From Opisthocomus hoazin (taxonomy: Eukaryota > Chordata > Aves > Opisthocomiformes > Opisthocomidae): DNA of 64,000 bases. The notes beneath the pieces are model-generated. The model saw only the letters and a list, made by a program, of their open reading frames with translations, did no database searches and was not told where the DNA came from. Made by a program: the position numbers and the translations under genes. Positions 48,959 through 63,000 of this stretch are shown piece after piece. The DNA is taken from contig NC_134414.1 in NCBI RefSeq assembly GCF_030867145.1, positions 80,280,504 to 80,344,503 on the forward strand, read 5' to 3'. Each line of letters begins with the position of its first letter. Position 1 is the stretch's first letter.

Positions 48959-48989
48959 CCAGGTGTTTTTATGTTAAAAAAACACCTGG
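48959..48989. repeat. Hairpin with 12-bp perfect arms
   Basis: CCAGGTGTTTTT and AAAAACACCTGG flank a 7-base loop (ATGTTAA). The arms contain CAGGTG and CACCTG E-boxes, the sort bound by ZEB and SNAI factors, so the element presents two inverted E-boxes about 20 bp apart. Confidence 0.8.
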
Positions 48990-51708
48990 CTATCGTAATA
49001 GCAGGTAGAACCCAGCAAGCATGCGTGCAGACCTGGTGGTACCTAGCAGTGACAAATAAGAACCCTGAAAATACCCGATGTGCAGCTGTGAGGATCAAGA
49101 AAAAACTGTAGCACATAAACTAATTCTCAGTCTTCTGTGGTATCTTCAGAAAAAGAAGTGGGATGTTATAAACACAGTTTAAATATTTGAATGAAAGGTT
49201 TTCCATGCTGACATGGAGTAAAAGAAGGTGGGTGCTTAACATTTAGTGGAGAATTCAACCACAATTTTGCCATAGATTTCAACAGGAACAGAATTCACAG
49301 CTTTAAAACTAAGCTTATGTGACTGGTGGAGAGGGTATCACCTTAGAAAACAAAACACTTGTCAAAAAGCACAATGCCCTCTTAAAAGTATGCATTACTA
49401 GTTTGGAAACCTGGGCATATTCCTCTTCCAGAAACAGGTCCGTTCATTGAAATAAAGATAAACAAAGGTAACAGTGGCTAGTCAAATTTACAGATTTTCG
49501 TGCTAAACACATCTTTTGTGGAGTTAAGTCTACTTTTTATTTCTGTAAGAGGATGAGATGATGGAAGACATTCTGTGAATGTTTCAGCAAGCAACAGAAA
49601 GATCTGGAACTAGTCTAATAGAAAAATGAACCAAGTAGAAATACACATTAGGATTGAGAAGGAATTTCATGCTTTTTCTGACCTTTTTTCCAGGAACAAT
49701 TCAAGGAACAAAGCATTTGCTTACCTTTGGATGAATGATGGAACCCACTTCTGTTAGGCAAAGCAGCTAAGCCTGTACTGGAGTCCTGTTAAGAATTTGT
49801 GAGGTGTCATTGCTGGATTTGAATAGAAACCTTGAAGCTACATATAACATTACCCTCAGACAAACTTATTATTTAATTTAAAGTATTGAAGAAATACATA
49901 TATGTACTTCGTCTTGCAATAAGTTTTATCCATTTGTCGCTCACCGTCACAAACTGGACAACTGTGAAACAGACGGTTGTAGAGCTATGAAATCAGCTAT
50001 TAAAATCCAGTCTGTAGTGTTCCACAGACAGAAGGTAGCTCCTGCAGGCAACCTGAGTTTCCTCTTGGTTTCTCCCTTGAGTGTGTGTGCTTGTGCCTGT
50101 GGTCATACCCTCTCCTGGTACTCACTGCCGTAGCTTAATTGAATTCACACCAGATGAAGGTTTACCCCTTCATGCTTTTGAAGTGTTGCTGTGATCTTTT
50201 ACACTCTTGAGAGCCTGTCGGATGCGTACTGAGGCTCTTCCTCATTTTCAGAAGAAAGTTTTGATAAAAGAGCTCCGACGGCCAGACAGCACCCTGGCCT
50301 TCTGTCCAGCTCTCCCACAGGCAACTGCTGTGACCTTGGGCGTGTAATTTAGCTCTGCTGGTGTCAGCGTTCCATCCTTGAGACAACAACAGCAGCGTTA
50401 TGCTGCCTTTCCCTCCCAGATAAGTTCATTGGTGCCTCTAAGATGCTCCAGTTGCAGTATGGGGGCTGGAGCCTCAGCAAGGGGCTGGGCATGGGTTTTG
50501 GCCGGGGCAGCCAGGTGCTCTGCCGGGCAGCCCATCGCTTGTCTGGGACTGTTCCCAAAAGGTGATTTGGACTTGGCCACCCTCCTTGGGGAGAAAGAGA
50601 GTTTAACTGTGGAAATGTGAGAGAGAGTAGTCCCTGGGCTGTTTGACTTAGGAGTGGAGGCAGAGCCTGGCAGGACTGAGCCGGAGGGTTTCCCTGGTCC
50701 TAGGACCAGTGCGAATGCAGCCAGAGGTGTTTTGCATTGTGGAAAATAATCCATGCGTCAAATAGAGAAGAACATTTGTTCATGTTCTTATAGTTTAGGA
50801 GCAAAATGCTTCTGTTTTTGCTACAAAATGAAACTTGTGGGTACCAGGAATTGCCCAATATTTTTGCCTCTTGCTTTTTACTGGAAGAGGGACAGTTTTG
50901 GTAAGCAAAACTTGGGGCTGCTGCTGTGCCCTGCGGCAAGGCTCTGTCCCACGTGGGTCCCCTGGGAGCAGAAGCCTCCTGTGTCCCTGTCCAGGTGCCA
51001 GCCGGCAGCCCACAGGCTGCCAGGGGCCACTGAGCAGGATACAAAGAGAAAGGGAATTTGGAGAACTGCTGTGTGCAAATGTCTTCTGGACGGCTTAGTC
51101 CCAGTGATTGATGCTGCAAAGCTGCTGGGAGGTCCCAGAGCACAGATTAGGCACAAGTACCTGCTTCTGCGTGAGCCGCTCTGCTTTGCTGGTAGTGGCC
51201 TGTGCCAGCGGGTTGGTGTTTTACTGGTGATTAAATCTTGGCTGTGGAAACTCATTTCATTTCCTTGTGAGGACAGCAAAAAGCATGAGCATGCGGTAGG
51301 TCATGCGAGAAAACTTCCTCCATCAGGGAAGGAGTTGCTTACTGCACCATGCATACAACGATGTTTCTTTCTATCATTTTGCGCTGTTCAGTACAATTAT
51401 TTTTGAACGAAACACTACCAAGGGGTAAAGGTGAGCTGGAACAGTTTAGAAATGTGTAGAAACACACTAGAAAAATGACTTGATTACTTAAAGGAATGGA
51501 AATAACCACACCAACCAAACTCTTGTAATCCATAGCGGGATAAAAATACACCTAAAGCTCTACTTTCCCAGTTAATAAGATGACAATGGCGTTACAGGAC
51601 AGCCTTGTCACAGTTAAACTGATAAGTAAATGACAATCCGTACTGGTAAATGAATATTCTTGACACAAGATGGTTTCTATACAATCCTAGTAAAATCCAA
51701 GTAGATAG

Positions 51709-51836
51709 ACAAGGAAGCTGAAGCACAGAGTGTTGAGTGATGTACTCAAGGTCATAGAGGAAACGTTGTCAAAACTGGCAGTCAAATTTAGGAAGACAAG
51801 TCCTTCCTAATCATTTCAAAATACTGAGCCATCTCC
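51709..51836 (-). mobile_element. MIR SINE relic
   Basis: The plus strand reads AAGGAAGCTGAAGCACAGAG, then GTACTCAAGGTCATAGAGG, then ACTGGCAGTCAAATTTAGGA. This follows the reverse complement of the MIR core and flank (in MIR: gaaactgaggcacagag, then cccaaggtcacacagc, then gtggcagagc). Divergence is high, as for all MIR copies. MIR is a tRNA-derived SINE spread before the amniote lineages split. Confidence 0.65.
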
Positions 51837-52017
51837 TCACTGCTAAGAAGCTATGGGTTTCCTCGCAAATAGTTACAATGGATTTGCAGATGTTGTTTTT
51901 AAAAAACAATGTCAAGGCCAACTGGTTTGAGGCAATTCCTTGTGTTTAATTATCGGGTTATTTAACCCTTTCTAATGCCTCCTTTCTGAGGAGTTCAATT
52001 TCTTAGCAAAAAGTGCC

Positions 52018-52053
52018 TTTCCAAATAGGAAATTTCGGTGTCTTATTTGGAAA
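52018..52053. repeat. Inverted repeat (10-bp arms)
   Basis: TTTCCAAATA and TATTTGGAAA are exact reverse complements 16 bp apart. The left arm lies beside a third related GGAAATTT sequence. The surrounding 51.85-52.3 kb is AT-rich and without repeats. Confidence 0.75.
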
Positions 52054-52280
52054 ATGAGGATACAAGGTGTCGATGTTTCTGAAATAAAACATTTCACTCA
52101 AAAAATGTTGAGAAGTGTTTTGACATTTTTGACATTTCTTCTTCATTTTTTTGGGTAAAACAATCTGTAAGAGTTGATTTGACTTGGCAAATATTCTTAC
52201 TCCTTAGAAAATCTTTTTTTGCCAAATTGACTGTTCAGTGATACTATTTCCCCCAGATCTATGGCTCACCCTTATTTAGC

Positions 52281-52320
52281 ATAGTTAACATAAGTTAACC
52301 ACAAGTCAACACAAGCTAAC
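52281..52320. repeat. Four 10-bp degenerate tandem units
   Basis: ATAGTTAACA, TAAGTTAACC, ACAAGTCAAC and ACAAGCTAAC follow one another with no spacing, with the consensus (A/T)YAAGTTAAC. The period is close to one helical turn. GTTAAC is a half-site for HNF1-type homeodomains. Confidence 0.7.
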
Positions 52321-53101
52321 CCTTGTGCTTCCATTAAATATGCCTTTCTTAAAGCCTTAGATCCTTCGAGCACGTGTCTGTATGCAAGAGTCTCTGTTTT
52401 CATTAACAAAAGCAAAATTAATTTCTAAGTCTGAGGGATGGAGGAACAACTTCAAAGTGGGGTGTAAGTGCATTTGGATCTATAGGCTCTAAAAACCAGA
52501 AAGCAAACACTCCATGCTGTGACTATTTGAAGATCTTGCCATTTTTAGTTATAAAATTAATTTCTGGGAGCCGTGAACAAGTTTTGTGGAGCTGGGGTTT
52601 GCCATCATACAATCAAATGGCTGAGCTGGACTTCAACTAAGGCATGAACTTAGCAAAAAAATGAGAGGCAATGCAACACTCATCAAAGAAAATGGACATT
52701 TTCACTGCTTCAATGGTCTCTGGATCAGGACTCTAGAAGTGTTTATGTGTAAGTTTAGATTATGCATATGAGAGGTCCTAATAAGTTTCCCTGTAAGAGG
52801 CTTTTAACTAGCTCCAGAGGAACGTGAAGGTCCCTTCGTGTGGTGCCTTTGTACCAGCAAGTATCTCCCAAAAAGCCCATCACACCCTAGGTGTTTAGTC
52901 CTGCCAGCAACTGCCATCAGATGCACATGATGTGAGAGTGTATAGGTGGTGCATGAAATTATTAGTGACAGCTACTAATATTAGTGTGTTCTCTATGGTC
53001 TCTACTGTGCCTGTAGAAATAATTTTCATGGATGCTTTACTAACATATATTGTGTAATACACCTTTCTAAGAGAGGATGTAAATGTAAACACAAGCGCGT
53101 G

Positions 53102-53120
53102 CACACACACACACACACAC
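53102..53120. repeat. CA dinucleotide microsatellite
   Basis: About nine CA units, followed by a C-rich stretch. Ordinary, and likely to vary between individuals. Confidence 0.9.
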
Positions 53121-53924
53121 GCACATGCCCCCCCATCCCCTATTCTTATATACACATGTAAGTATTACTGTTGTTATTATTTTATGGTGGTTTCTTATAC
53201 GGTCCCCCAGGCACACTAGTTTATTAATTTGATTTCTGTAGTCCTACGTTCTTAATTTTGTGATCTTTGGCCCTTATTCAGAAAGGTACTTAAGGAAAAT
53301 CTTAAGTAATTTTTCTGCAGAAATACACTAAATTAATGTAATTTTTAGGTGAAAGGAAAAATGGTAGGAAAAGAGAGACTCTTACAATTTTGTGTCCCCA
53401 TAGCTTATAAAAAAACTCAATTGTGTAGACAAATAACCCTAATTTTTTAGAGGTGCCACAGCAGTATAGGCTAGAGCTGCCTGGATGCTGCAGTAGAAGG
53501 ACTTGGCAAAGATTTTGTTATACTCAGCTTGCATTTGACAGTGTCTGTGTGCCTCTTGAACAGTTTGTTGCTTGTCAATGACAATGGACTTGTTATTGTC
53601 TGGGTTTGGGGGTAAGTAATGTGTAATGCAATATAATGTAAACAGTTGTTATTCTTTATTACGTGTGTATCCCTTTTTTCTCTCATTAAATTTTATCATC
53701 TAATTAAGGAGGAGAAATGTCTGAGTATTGATCTAAGGTAAGGATCACGCAATGTAAATTACAAAGGTCAAATATTCAAAGTAAATGATCCAGGCAAACC
53801 ACCTCCTGTTTGTCCAAGCTATTTGCAGCATTTGATGAAGAATGAAGACATCAGTAGGAAGAAGAGCTGGTTCATAATCAAGGAAATCTACTTAATGTAT
53901 CAGATGCTTTGTTTGTAATGAAAG

Positions 53925-54018
53925 TCATAGAATCATAGAATAGTTGGAAGGGACCGGTAAGGATCATTGAGTCCATCTCCCTGCTCCTCACAGGACTACC
54001 TAAAACTAAACCATATGA
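53925..54018 (-). mobile_element. CR1 LINE, 95-bp 3' end
   Basis: TCATAGAATCATAGAATAG at the left is the 3' terminus. GGAAGGGACC and CAGGACTACCTAAAACTAAA follow, the text of another CR1 subfamily. The element ends near CCATATGACA. Confidence 0.88.
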
Positions 54019-57000
54019 CATATTCTGCACGAGACATGGGTTTTGTGGCTGTTAAAAGATATGTAGTTGTGGAAAATGTTATTTGACTAGGAAGGCCTGG
54101 CTCAAATCTTCTCCATGCTTCAGAAGACCAGATCAAGCTGTGAGCTCTGAAGTAAGAACAAATCCCTTTGAAGATCCTGAACAGCAAATCCTTGTGAACA
54201 CCCTGAACAGCAAATTTAGCCCAGGGAAACTCACATCTTTCTCAGGCAGGATCAATCTCCAGTTAGTAACAAACTGCTGGCATCCATCCTTTATATATAC
54301 TTAGCTAAAGTCTGGAAATCTGTTAGAAAAAAACTTCCATGAGAATGTCACTTCATGTGTCTGTGGTGGATCTGGCCCTTAGGAAACAATAGTGCCTTTC
54401 TGGTGAGCACTAACCATTAGGATTTATATCTACTACAAGCGTTTCACTTTAAAGATAGATAGTTTATTAGTACAATAGTAAAATTCTTGCAATCGGAGTA
54501 GGGAGAAATTGAAGCAGCGTCATGAGATTCATGGCCACACCAGTGTATGACTCCTAAACAAAATATATCACATCAGGAAGAAAGTGCTTTCCATGTTTCT
54601 TTTGTTAGCAGAGCGATGCCACACGGCAGAGAAAGGGAAAGTTCATCAGCAATGCATGACACCTACCCTACACTCTCAATGTGAGAAGTGTCAGCCAAGA
54701 AGGTCTTGCTCTGTGGAAGAATATAGGCAACAAAAGAGCATGTAAAGGAGAATTTGTGTATTTAGGCGATGTGCAGACCTCGAATCCTATGCCTGATCTT
54801 ACGGTGTCCAGTATCGACTATGAAGTTCCACTGACTTGGGGAAAAGCATAGGGGATCTCAGCTTAGCTGCCTACACCCAGGCATCAAATACCATTTGAAA
54901 CATTTCAGTAGATAATGGAAATATCTGCACAAGCCTGGCAATCATGTCTCAGGTGCTGTTGCAGGCATACAGTCTCTGGAGAGACAGCTGGAGGCTGGGC
55001 CAGATACCCTGGGACATTCACGTAGCACTATGTATTTACAGGTGGACAGTGAACACCTGAACGTCTGCTCCTGTGAATGCCGAGGGCTGAAACCACCCTG
55101 GCATGAATCTGCATCTCTGTGTCCCTCTCAGTCTTCTCCAGTCTAAACAAGCCCAGCTCCCTCAGCCTTCCCTTGTAAGAGAGATACTCCAGTCCCCTAA
55201 TCATCTTCATAGCCCTCTGCTATCTGATTCTTCAAGAATGCCCCAAACCTCTTGAGATAAACATTTTTTTTTGTCAGAAACTAGAAGGTGCTCTCAAGTT
55301 AAGTTTTTGTGTTGCAGCAGAAGCCTCCAACTCTAAAATCTTCCAGGATTACTAGTCCTGTGGCACTTTTTCTGTGCCCTTCTCAATGTGGAAAACAGGT
55401 GCTATGTTCTTAAGTCATTTCTTCATTGACCTTGTTTTCTGAGGATGGCCTTGGGGACCAGGGTTTGGATGGTATAGTATCTTTTTAGCATGGGAGATTT
55501 TCAGAGCAGCTTTCAAAATGTTGTAAAATCTCCATGGGTTTTCTGATTTTCTTGCTTTTACTTCTTAATTAGAACAAAACCCAGAGCACAAAAACCTGTC
55601 TGTGACTGCACTGGCAAAACAGAGGAACTGATACCTGTAATGTGAGGAGATGGGGCAAAGATTCTTGTTCGCTGTGGCAGGAGAATTAAGAAATTTTTTC
55701 TAAAGTTCTGAGGGATTAAAGCACATCTTGGTTTTGTGGAAGTGCACCAAAAATGACTGCTTAGCCAGGCTGGAATTTGTCTCAGTCCAGCAATTGATGA
55801 GGATGTTTTGAAGAAAGTGCAGCATGCACATGGAGCCTGGAAGCTGCTTTCCATTAGTTTCCATCTCCAGAGGTCTGTGGTCTGCTGGAAATCTATGGCC
55901 TGCAGAGCACTGGGTACCAGTCGTGATTTCCACCTTCACCAATTACGATCTGAGAACCAATATAACCACGAGAGACTGGATTTCCCTCACCCATACAAAT
56001 CAAATTTCATTTTTTTCCACTTAGTTACTACAGTCCCAGGCCTACAGAAGCCAGGAGCTGGAATTTTTGATCAGAAGAGTAGTGGTGGGGCTTACTGCAG
56101 GTGTAAACACAGATAATTAACTTTTGATTAGCTGTGTGAAGATTATTTGAGTTGTGGATTAACCACTTCCCCTTGCCACCTCATTTTCTTTATGTATACT
56201 ACCTCATTCTTCGTATCAACTTTTTCAAAGTCAGATATATTTACTGTTCTTACGACCTAATTTACATCTGTTTTGTATTACCCGTGTTCTTGCTTTATCT
56301 GTGTCCAGCCTCCCCCATTGCTCTGGCTAACTGAGTTTGTTATAGAAAAAATAATGAAAAAGTGCAATGTGTAATCAATACAAGATTATAAGAGTGTACA
56401 AATGAACATTAGGTTGGTCCATAGAAATATAATACTTGTACTGTTACAGCAGTTAAAACTGAAGTTGTCTAGTATTGTGTCTTAAACTATAAGCTTATAG
56501 CAAAAGGGTACATGTTGCAGGGCTACCATCTTCACTAGTTAAAGCAAGGGGCTGAGAACGGGCAGACTTGAGCTGGTCCTCTGCTCTGTCATGAGCTGGG
56601 CAGAGCGCACTACGTGGAAGAGATGTACGTGTGCGCAAGTGGCTGCTTATGCTCAAGGGCTTTTGGCTTCTGAACATGATGCCTGGACAGTGAGGCACCT
56701 TTGTGGGGTCCCACAGGCTTCCTGGACATGGGTCCTCAAAAGCAGTACAGTAATCATCCCCTGTATGTATAAAAAGTGTGCTTATTCAGGGAGTATTTTT
56801 GCTGAGGTTGTCTTACCGTGTATGAAGTGGAGACAATCCATCCAATTATCCCATTGTGGAGGGCTTTAGGATCCTCGATTGAGTGCTGTTCTCAAAGCCC
56901 AGGGAGGTGCTGGGCTGCCCATGCTCCGGGACTGCAGTCCCTGCTGCCTGCTCGTTGTGTCCTTGCACTCACTGGTCTGTCTCTGTCCATCTGCTGTCTC

Positions 57001-60000
57001 CTGAACGGCATCTGAGGAAGGCCTGTCTTGTCCTGTGCAGTGCCGAGCCCGGGAGTTTCTTGTTCAAGACTGCTGCTCTTGTGAGTGCTGGTAGCAGTAA
57101 CTGTGTGGTTCCTGTATACAGGTTTAGAAACCACAGGACAAAAAAATTGCCTCTCCTTTTGCCCTCTCTTTTCTCCTCTGGAAACCTGAGCTACCACTGC
57201 AGTTCGATGAATGAAATGTCATCCCTTGGTGTTGGATTTTTCGGTCATGCCTTTCTACCTAAAAGATAAGAAATTTTTCTTTAAGTGGAAGTGCTGTCAA
57301 ACTTCAGAATATGTGCTAATTCTGAATATTTTGGTCTCTTGTTTTTTAATTCCCTGTGTTTCAGATCTCAATTAACTGTCTTTCAGAGCCAGCATTGTTA
57401 ATTCACACCAAGATATTGCTTCTATTATTTCTTCACTGATTAGCTAATGTAGCTTAATTTCAGTGAGGGTATGCATATTAAATGGCCTGCTGCAATCAAA
57501 ATGCTTTTTAGTTTTGAAGTTTCTTTAATGCTGTTACAAATGTGTTCTTTGTGATAACACGTATTTATACTACTGAGAATCCCTTCCTCTATATCATTTC
57601 ATTTGTGCAAATTACGAAAATATAAGTATAAATAAATTAGGGAACACTGCCTTTCCTCATGAGTTGGGAAAGCCAGAAAATTTACTTCTTACAGCCATAA
57701 AAAGATAATTCACTGGAGAACAGGATAGCTTGGGAGATAGATAATGGATGATGGAGTATGCACGATTTCACAACCAGGACATCTGCACAAGTCCAACCCA
57801 AAGGTCTAGTCCAGCAAACATTAGTATCTCTCCCACAGCAATCCACAAAAATGAACAAAATATCAGGATATGCAAGAAATGGAATATAAAATAGTTTGTA
57901 AAAACAGTGTAATTATCTGCCTTAAAAAAACCCCCACCAAACCCACACCAACAGTAGCATTGCTGAAAGGCTGCCTTCTTGATACAGGCTGGAAGTAACT
58001 TTTCACGTCTGTTTTCTCTTGCACAGATGTTTTATATCTGAGTTGCGGTTACGCTGGCACGGTGCTACAGGCAGAATGTGGCTGTAAGAGTCATGACCCC
58101 TTTCTAGCCCAAAAGGGTTGGTTTAATCTGTGGTGTTGCAGTCGTAGGAACAGTTACTTCTTGGGTGCAAATCTGGATGTACAAACACCTGTTTCCCTGC
58201 ACAGGTAGAGCGATATCTGTGGGAGAAGGGTGCAGGGGGTCTCTGTTGAACGACAAGGTCTCAGCCACAGGACTGCGCATGCTCCCTTCCCCCGAGTCTC
58301 ACCCATCGCTGTCTCTGGACACCAGAATGAACTGAAGAGCAGTACACGGTGCCTGTGTCCACACTCCTCACTATCAGGCAACACCTGGCCCCACAGGTCT
58401 TGTCCATTTTTCCCTTGGGCCCATCCTTCAGTGTTTGGTCAGGCTAAGTCTTCTGTTCCTTTGCTGTTTTCTGTCTGCTTCTCCTTGGACTTCTTTTCTG
58501 GCTGTCTTTCATGTCCGTACCATCCTCCAGAAAAATACGAGACAGCACAATACTCCAGCCTCTGTATTTTGGTTGATGAAATGAGAAAGTTGAAAGCCTT
58601 GTTCTTCTGCCTACTTAAAAGGAATTAATTTGTTTCGTACAATGATCTTAAATCCAATCCAGAAGGGGCAGGAGGGGAAAATTTTGTGATTTGATGTTTA
58701 AACCTGGTGTTTCTCTGAGCAGAATGGTCAGTACTTTAGTCTGATAAACAGTTCAGTGCCACTACACTCTTTTCTGGCTGGCACTGTCAATAACGGATTG
58801 ACTCTAACAATCCTTTAATCAAATATTTTATGAGCAGTTTTATGTTAGAATGGGGTGAACACTTAGAGTTGTGGCTCTTAAACAGGCCTGTGGGTTTTTA
58901 ATCACGCTTAAACTAGTTCTCATATTCGTCTAGTGATGAATTTGTCCTTTTCCTTCCATTAACTTCTGTTCTCTGAACATCTGGAAGTTCCTTTGACTTT
59001 ATTGCTGAATCTATTTCCAAGTTAATATTTGGCTTTCTGCATTCTTCTGTCAGTGACATCCCAGTAAAATGCATTCCTATAAAAAACAGTAAAAAATCAC
59101 CAGCTGGTCCCTAATGTGATGTGTTAGGGACTTGCATGCTTTCCTTCGCATCATGACAGAGGGCTCTGGCTTTTCTCTAACTTTCAGCTCGTGGTTTTTA
59201 CCTTCCACTATCCAGGAAGTAGGATAAGTTTAGGTGGCTTATGCGTCTTCTGAGATAGTATTTTAGGGGCCTTTTATTTTCGAAGTATGCAGGAGGATCA
59301 AGTCCACATTGTGTGTCTGTGTCGTCCATTATTATGGTGATAGCCCTTGAAAGTGTCCTTGATCATTTGGCTGTTATAGAGAGCTGGTGAAGAGAAAATT
59401 CCTTGGTAGGTATCCGCAGTCTGTAGACTGGTTTCCAGTATTTTGGGAGGCAAGGTAAGTAGTGGCCACTAGATGACAGTATAATCTACTGATACGGTAC
59501 CTAAATCAGCGTTTCAATACATTATAATATTGAACTTGTTCTTTATGCTATCAGTTTGTTAGACTTAGTTCGCTGGATCCAGTCAGAGCCTGCTAGACCG
59601 CAGGAAAAAGTAAAATGATCTATTTTTTTTCGTCCTAAATCCTGTTACCTGGAAAAGCAAAAATATTGTCCACAGTCCTAGGCAAACACTAGAGGAAAAA
59701 TATTACAAGAAATAAAGATTCCGAATTACTTAGATGTTACTCATCTCTGAATCTCTCCTGAGCTCCCAGTCATGCTGGCCGGCATCTTGGGTAGTTATTT
59801 GCACTGTGTGCTGTCCTTCTGGCCTGATGGGCCTTTTCTCAGATATTTGTGCCTGCAGGAGAGGAAGAAGCGGTGAATCAGGTCTCTTTCTACAAACTGC
59901 GTTAGACATAAGCATCACACCGAGGAAAGACTGGCAAGCTGCTGTAAAAAGAGACTGAATATATCCTACTGTTTTTAACCTAAACTGAGTTGTGAGTATG

Positions 60001-63000
60001 ATCTCTCTTGTGCTTATTTCATGACTTATTTCTCCAAAGTTAAAGTGTTTAGTGTGAACTTTGGGCTTCTTTGAGAAACAGAAGCAATGATGTTCTGTAT
60101 ATTTGCTTCCCTCATTCCTCTGCTTTGTGCTCTGCAATAAGATTGGATAACTGTAATAGAAAAGTGCAGGTAATTACAGAAGACTTGCCCTTTCAATATT
60201 TGTGTTTAGTTTTCCCAATTGCAGCTTTAAAATTGCATTATTTTATCCAAAACATATTGAGAAGAGACTTAATGCAATGAACAGAATGGTGCTTGAATGA
60301 CAGAAGCAGCCTTGCTGTTACAGCTCTGGTTAAGACAGTCACCTGTGGGTTAGTTTACCTGCTACTACACAGCTGAAGTAGAAAGCACATGATTTCAAAG
60401 ACCAATGGCTTTTAGGACTTACTTAATTACTGCACCTTTCTTTGTAGCTGACATTTGTTTCTAGGCTGTTCAGTGCTGCAAAAAAACAAAGCTCTCTGTC
60501 ACAGGAGTCACCCACCGCACAGGTTTTCACTGTATCATAAAAAGCAACAAAGAATCTAAACTCCCAAATACTACGAAATAAACCCAGGATCTTTTTTTCT
60601 TCACTTTATAATTTCAGATTTGTTCAGGAGTTGTGGGGTGAAGAGCAGTGAATAGCTGAGAAGTGTCAAATTAAAATCCTCTGAGGGGGATGAGAGTTAG
60701 CAGTACAGTAAACCAGGCTAGACAGCCTCCAGGAAGAACTTCAGTTTCCTAACATGGCCTTTTGGAAGTCTACCTTTGCCTTCCAAGGTCACATTTAAAA
60801 TTTACCAGATCATGTGATATTGACAAAGGCAGCCTCCTGTAAAAGAATTTTCTGTTCAGAGTCCTAGCATAGCAGTGACACTGAAGACTGACTCCAATAT
60901 CCACTGCTAAACAAGTTCTTGTGATACTTAAATGTTTTTAGCCTACAGTCAGGCGCATTTCTTTTTCTTTGCACTATTGTCTTGGCAGAAGTCACAGCTC
61001 TGAAAACATCCATGCTACAAATTAAGTAATTAGACCTATGGGAAATAATCAATAAATGGCCATAAGGCTGAATGGAAATGGAAAATTGAATACATTGGGC
61101 AAGACTAAGCTGTGACAAGAGTGGACCTACTGACCCTCTGTTATTGTAGGCTGAGTTTGGTTTCTTCTGTGGCCCCATGTTTGGCTGAACTGGGAGATCC
61201 TTCAAATAAATCACTTGAAATAAAATTGATCAGCACAGGCACACAGCAGTGTTTCAGAGTCTGTGTCGGAGAAGAGGCAAAGGTGATTTTTTTACCTCCT
61301 TTCAGCGAGAAAATGCCTTCCTGCTATTTCTGTCTTCCACAAGAAGCTGTTAGTGCGGACAGCAAGCATAGCCTGTGTTCTGCTGTTTGTCTGCGTGTTG
61401 ATTTTAAACCTGGTTCAGCAGCAGGGATTTGGAAAACGCCTTGTGGCATGTCTGCATGTGCAGATCAGGGGGAGGAAGCGCTCTGTGCATTCTTACCCTT
61501 AAAATCAAGTTACTGTTACTGAAAGGACTTCGACAATCTATGAGACCGGGGGGAATTGAAATTCAAGTCTTTGCATTTTAAAAGTTTTCTTTCAGAATGG
61601 GAAAAAAGAAAGGTCCGTATTTCTTCTCTTTGGGTGATTCCTGGACTTTCTTGTTGTCTTCTGCTGAGACGCCACCAGCAGCTCTGTGTGCAGTGTCTGC
61701 AAGTGGCTGAAACAGAGCAGAGAGAATTTCTGTAGCATTGTGTGCACTGAATCTACCTCACCCTGGGTGCTTAAACAATACTTAGCAGAACTTTTTTCTT
61801 TGGAAATGTCTAGCACAGAATTCTAGCTTAAATCAAATAGTGACTACAGCAAAAGGAAAGCATTTTTAAGCCCAAAGGCCACACACAGCAGTGGTAGGAA
61901 GGGGTGGGCCTTGGTCACTGAAGGTCTACTTGTCGCAGTGCTGCGGGCGCTGGGCTTTTCTTCTGTGTGATCTGCAGTAAAATGCTGTCGCTCATGCAGA
62001 AGAAGAAAGATGTTAACTGCGCTAGAAGAGAGGTCTGAGCATAGGTTGTGTTTTCTGGAATGCCACACTACCGAGGATTTTTTTAACTATTAAATAGGAC
62101 TAGTATTCAGTAAGAAGCAGCGAGGACTTACAGCAAGAACCAAGACAAGAACTAGTAAACGGTTTGACATGTTTCACAATGTGTCCCCTTGTGCATTCAT
62201 GGGAAGAGCGGAAGTGCTACTATTATTTATTTTCATGAACAGGGATTTTCTTGATAGCATTCCTGTAGGTATTTCGCATACCTGTCCACACAACTCACCC
62301 ACTACTCCCGTAGGAAAATGCGACGAGTGTAGCAACATTACAGGAAAGATGGACGAGAGGAATAAATCCAGCTGAATGTTTTCCTGTGTGCATTCAAGTA
62401 CATTAGTTTGCGTGTGTGCGTGCCATCAAGCCTATGGAAACTATCTGCCCAGCTCCAGTGCATGTCCCTATGGAATGCTTTCCTCAGCTTCGTCTTAAAC
62501 CTACACACTTCAGTCTAAGGGGAAAAAAGCGAGCTCTGGATCCAAGTGCTGTTTGTGGGGCTGTTAGGAGCTGGTGGAGAGCACGATCACATGGCCTTGA
62601 CAAGCCAAGCGTGCAGATGGGTCAGAAATGATTGAATATCCCATAGTGCTGGGTGTCATGTCCCATTTTCTTGGTGAACCCAGAATCAAACTTATGGATC
62701 TCAGACGTGCACATATGCACCACTGTGGCTCATGTTGACAGGCACATAAACCCCATTTGAAGAAAGCACCTGAAGAAAAGTTTTTTTTTTGATGATAAAC
62801 TGTACTGTGTGTTGGCACCTGTAACAATGCTATGGGTCAGAATTAGAAATCCAACAGATGAAGAAGCACCTTCCACAATCTTCACTGCCTCTGGACTGAA
62901 CTGACAAGGCAGAAGTAATTCTTGAAACAAAAAAGCAAAAGTCAGGCAAAGGAAGCAGTTACCCTAAATTAAAAAAAAGAGACAACAAAGAGATGTTCAG

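Larger units (their letters stand above)
46203..51708. other. Intergenic DNA without recognised genes
   Basis: It contains two short palindromes (listed), a pyrimidine-rich G+C-richer part near 46.6-47.1 kb, and an AT-rich part at 47.6-48.1 kb without repeats. The region 50.2-51.4 kb is G+C-rich and open in several frames on both strands, including 50753-51406 plus (217 codons). No protein family is recognised, so I treat these as chance frames. Confidence 0.5.

Noticed and set aside
50753..51406. 217-codon plus-strand open frame
   Set aside because: G+C-rich patch with long frames on both strands; no recognised motif, no splice or promoter context.
53268..53330. Possible ancient amniote repeat (CCTTATTCAG...CTTAAG pattern)
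   Set aside because: Resemblance to a common 'gattcagcaaagcacttaagc' type repeat is too short and imperfect to call without a library search.
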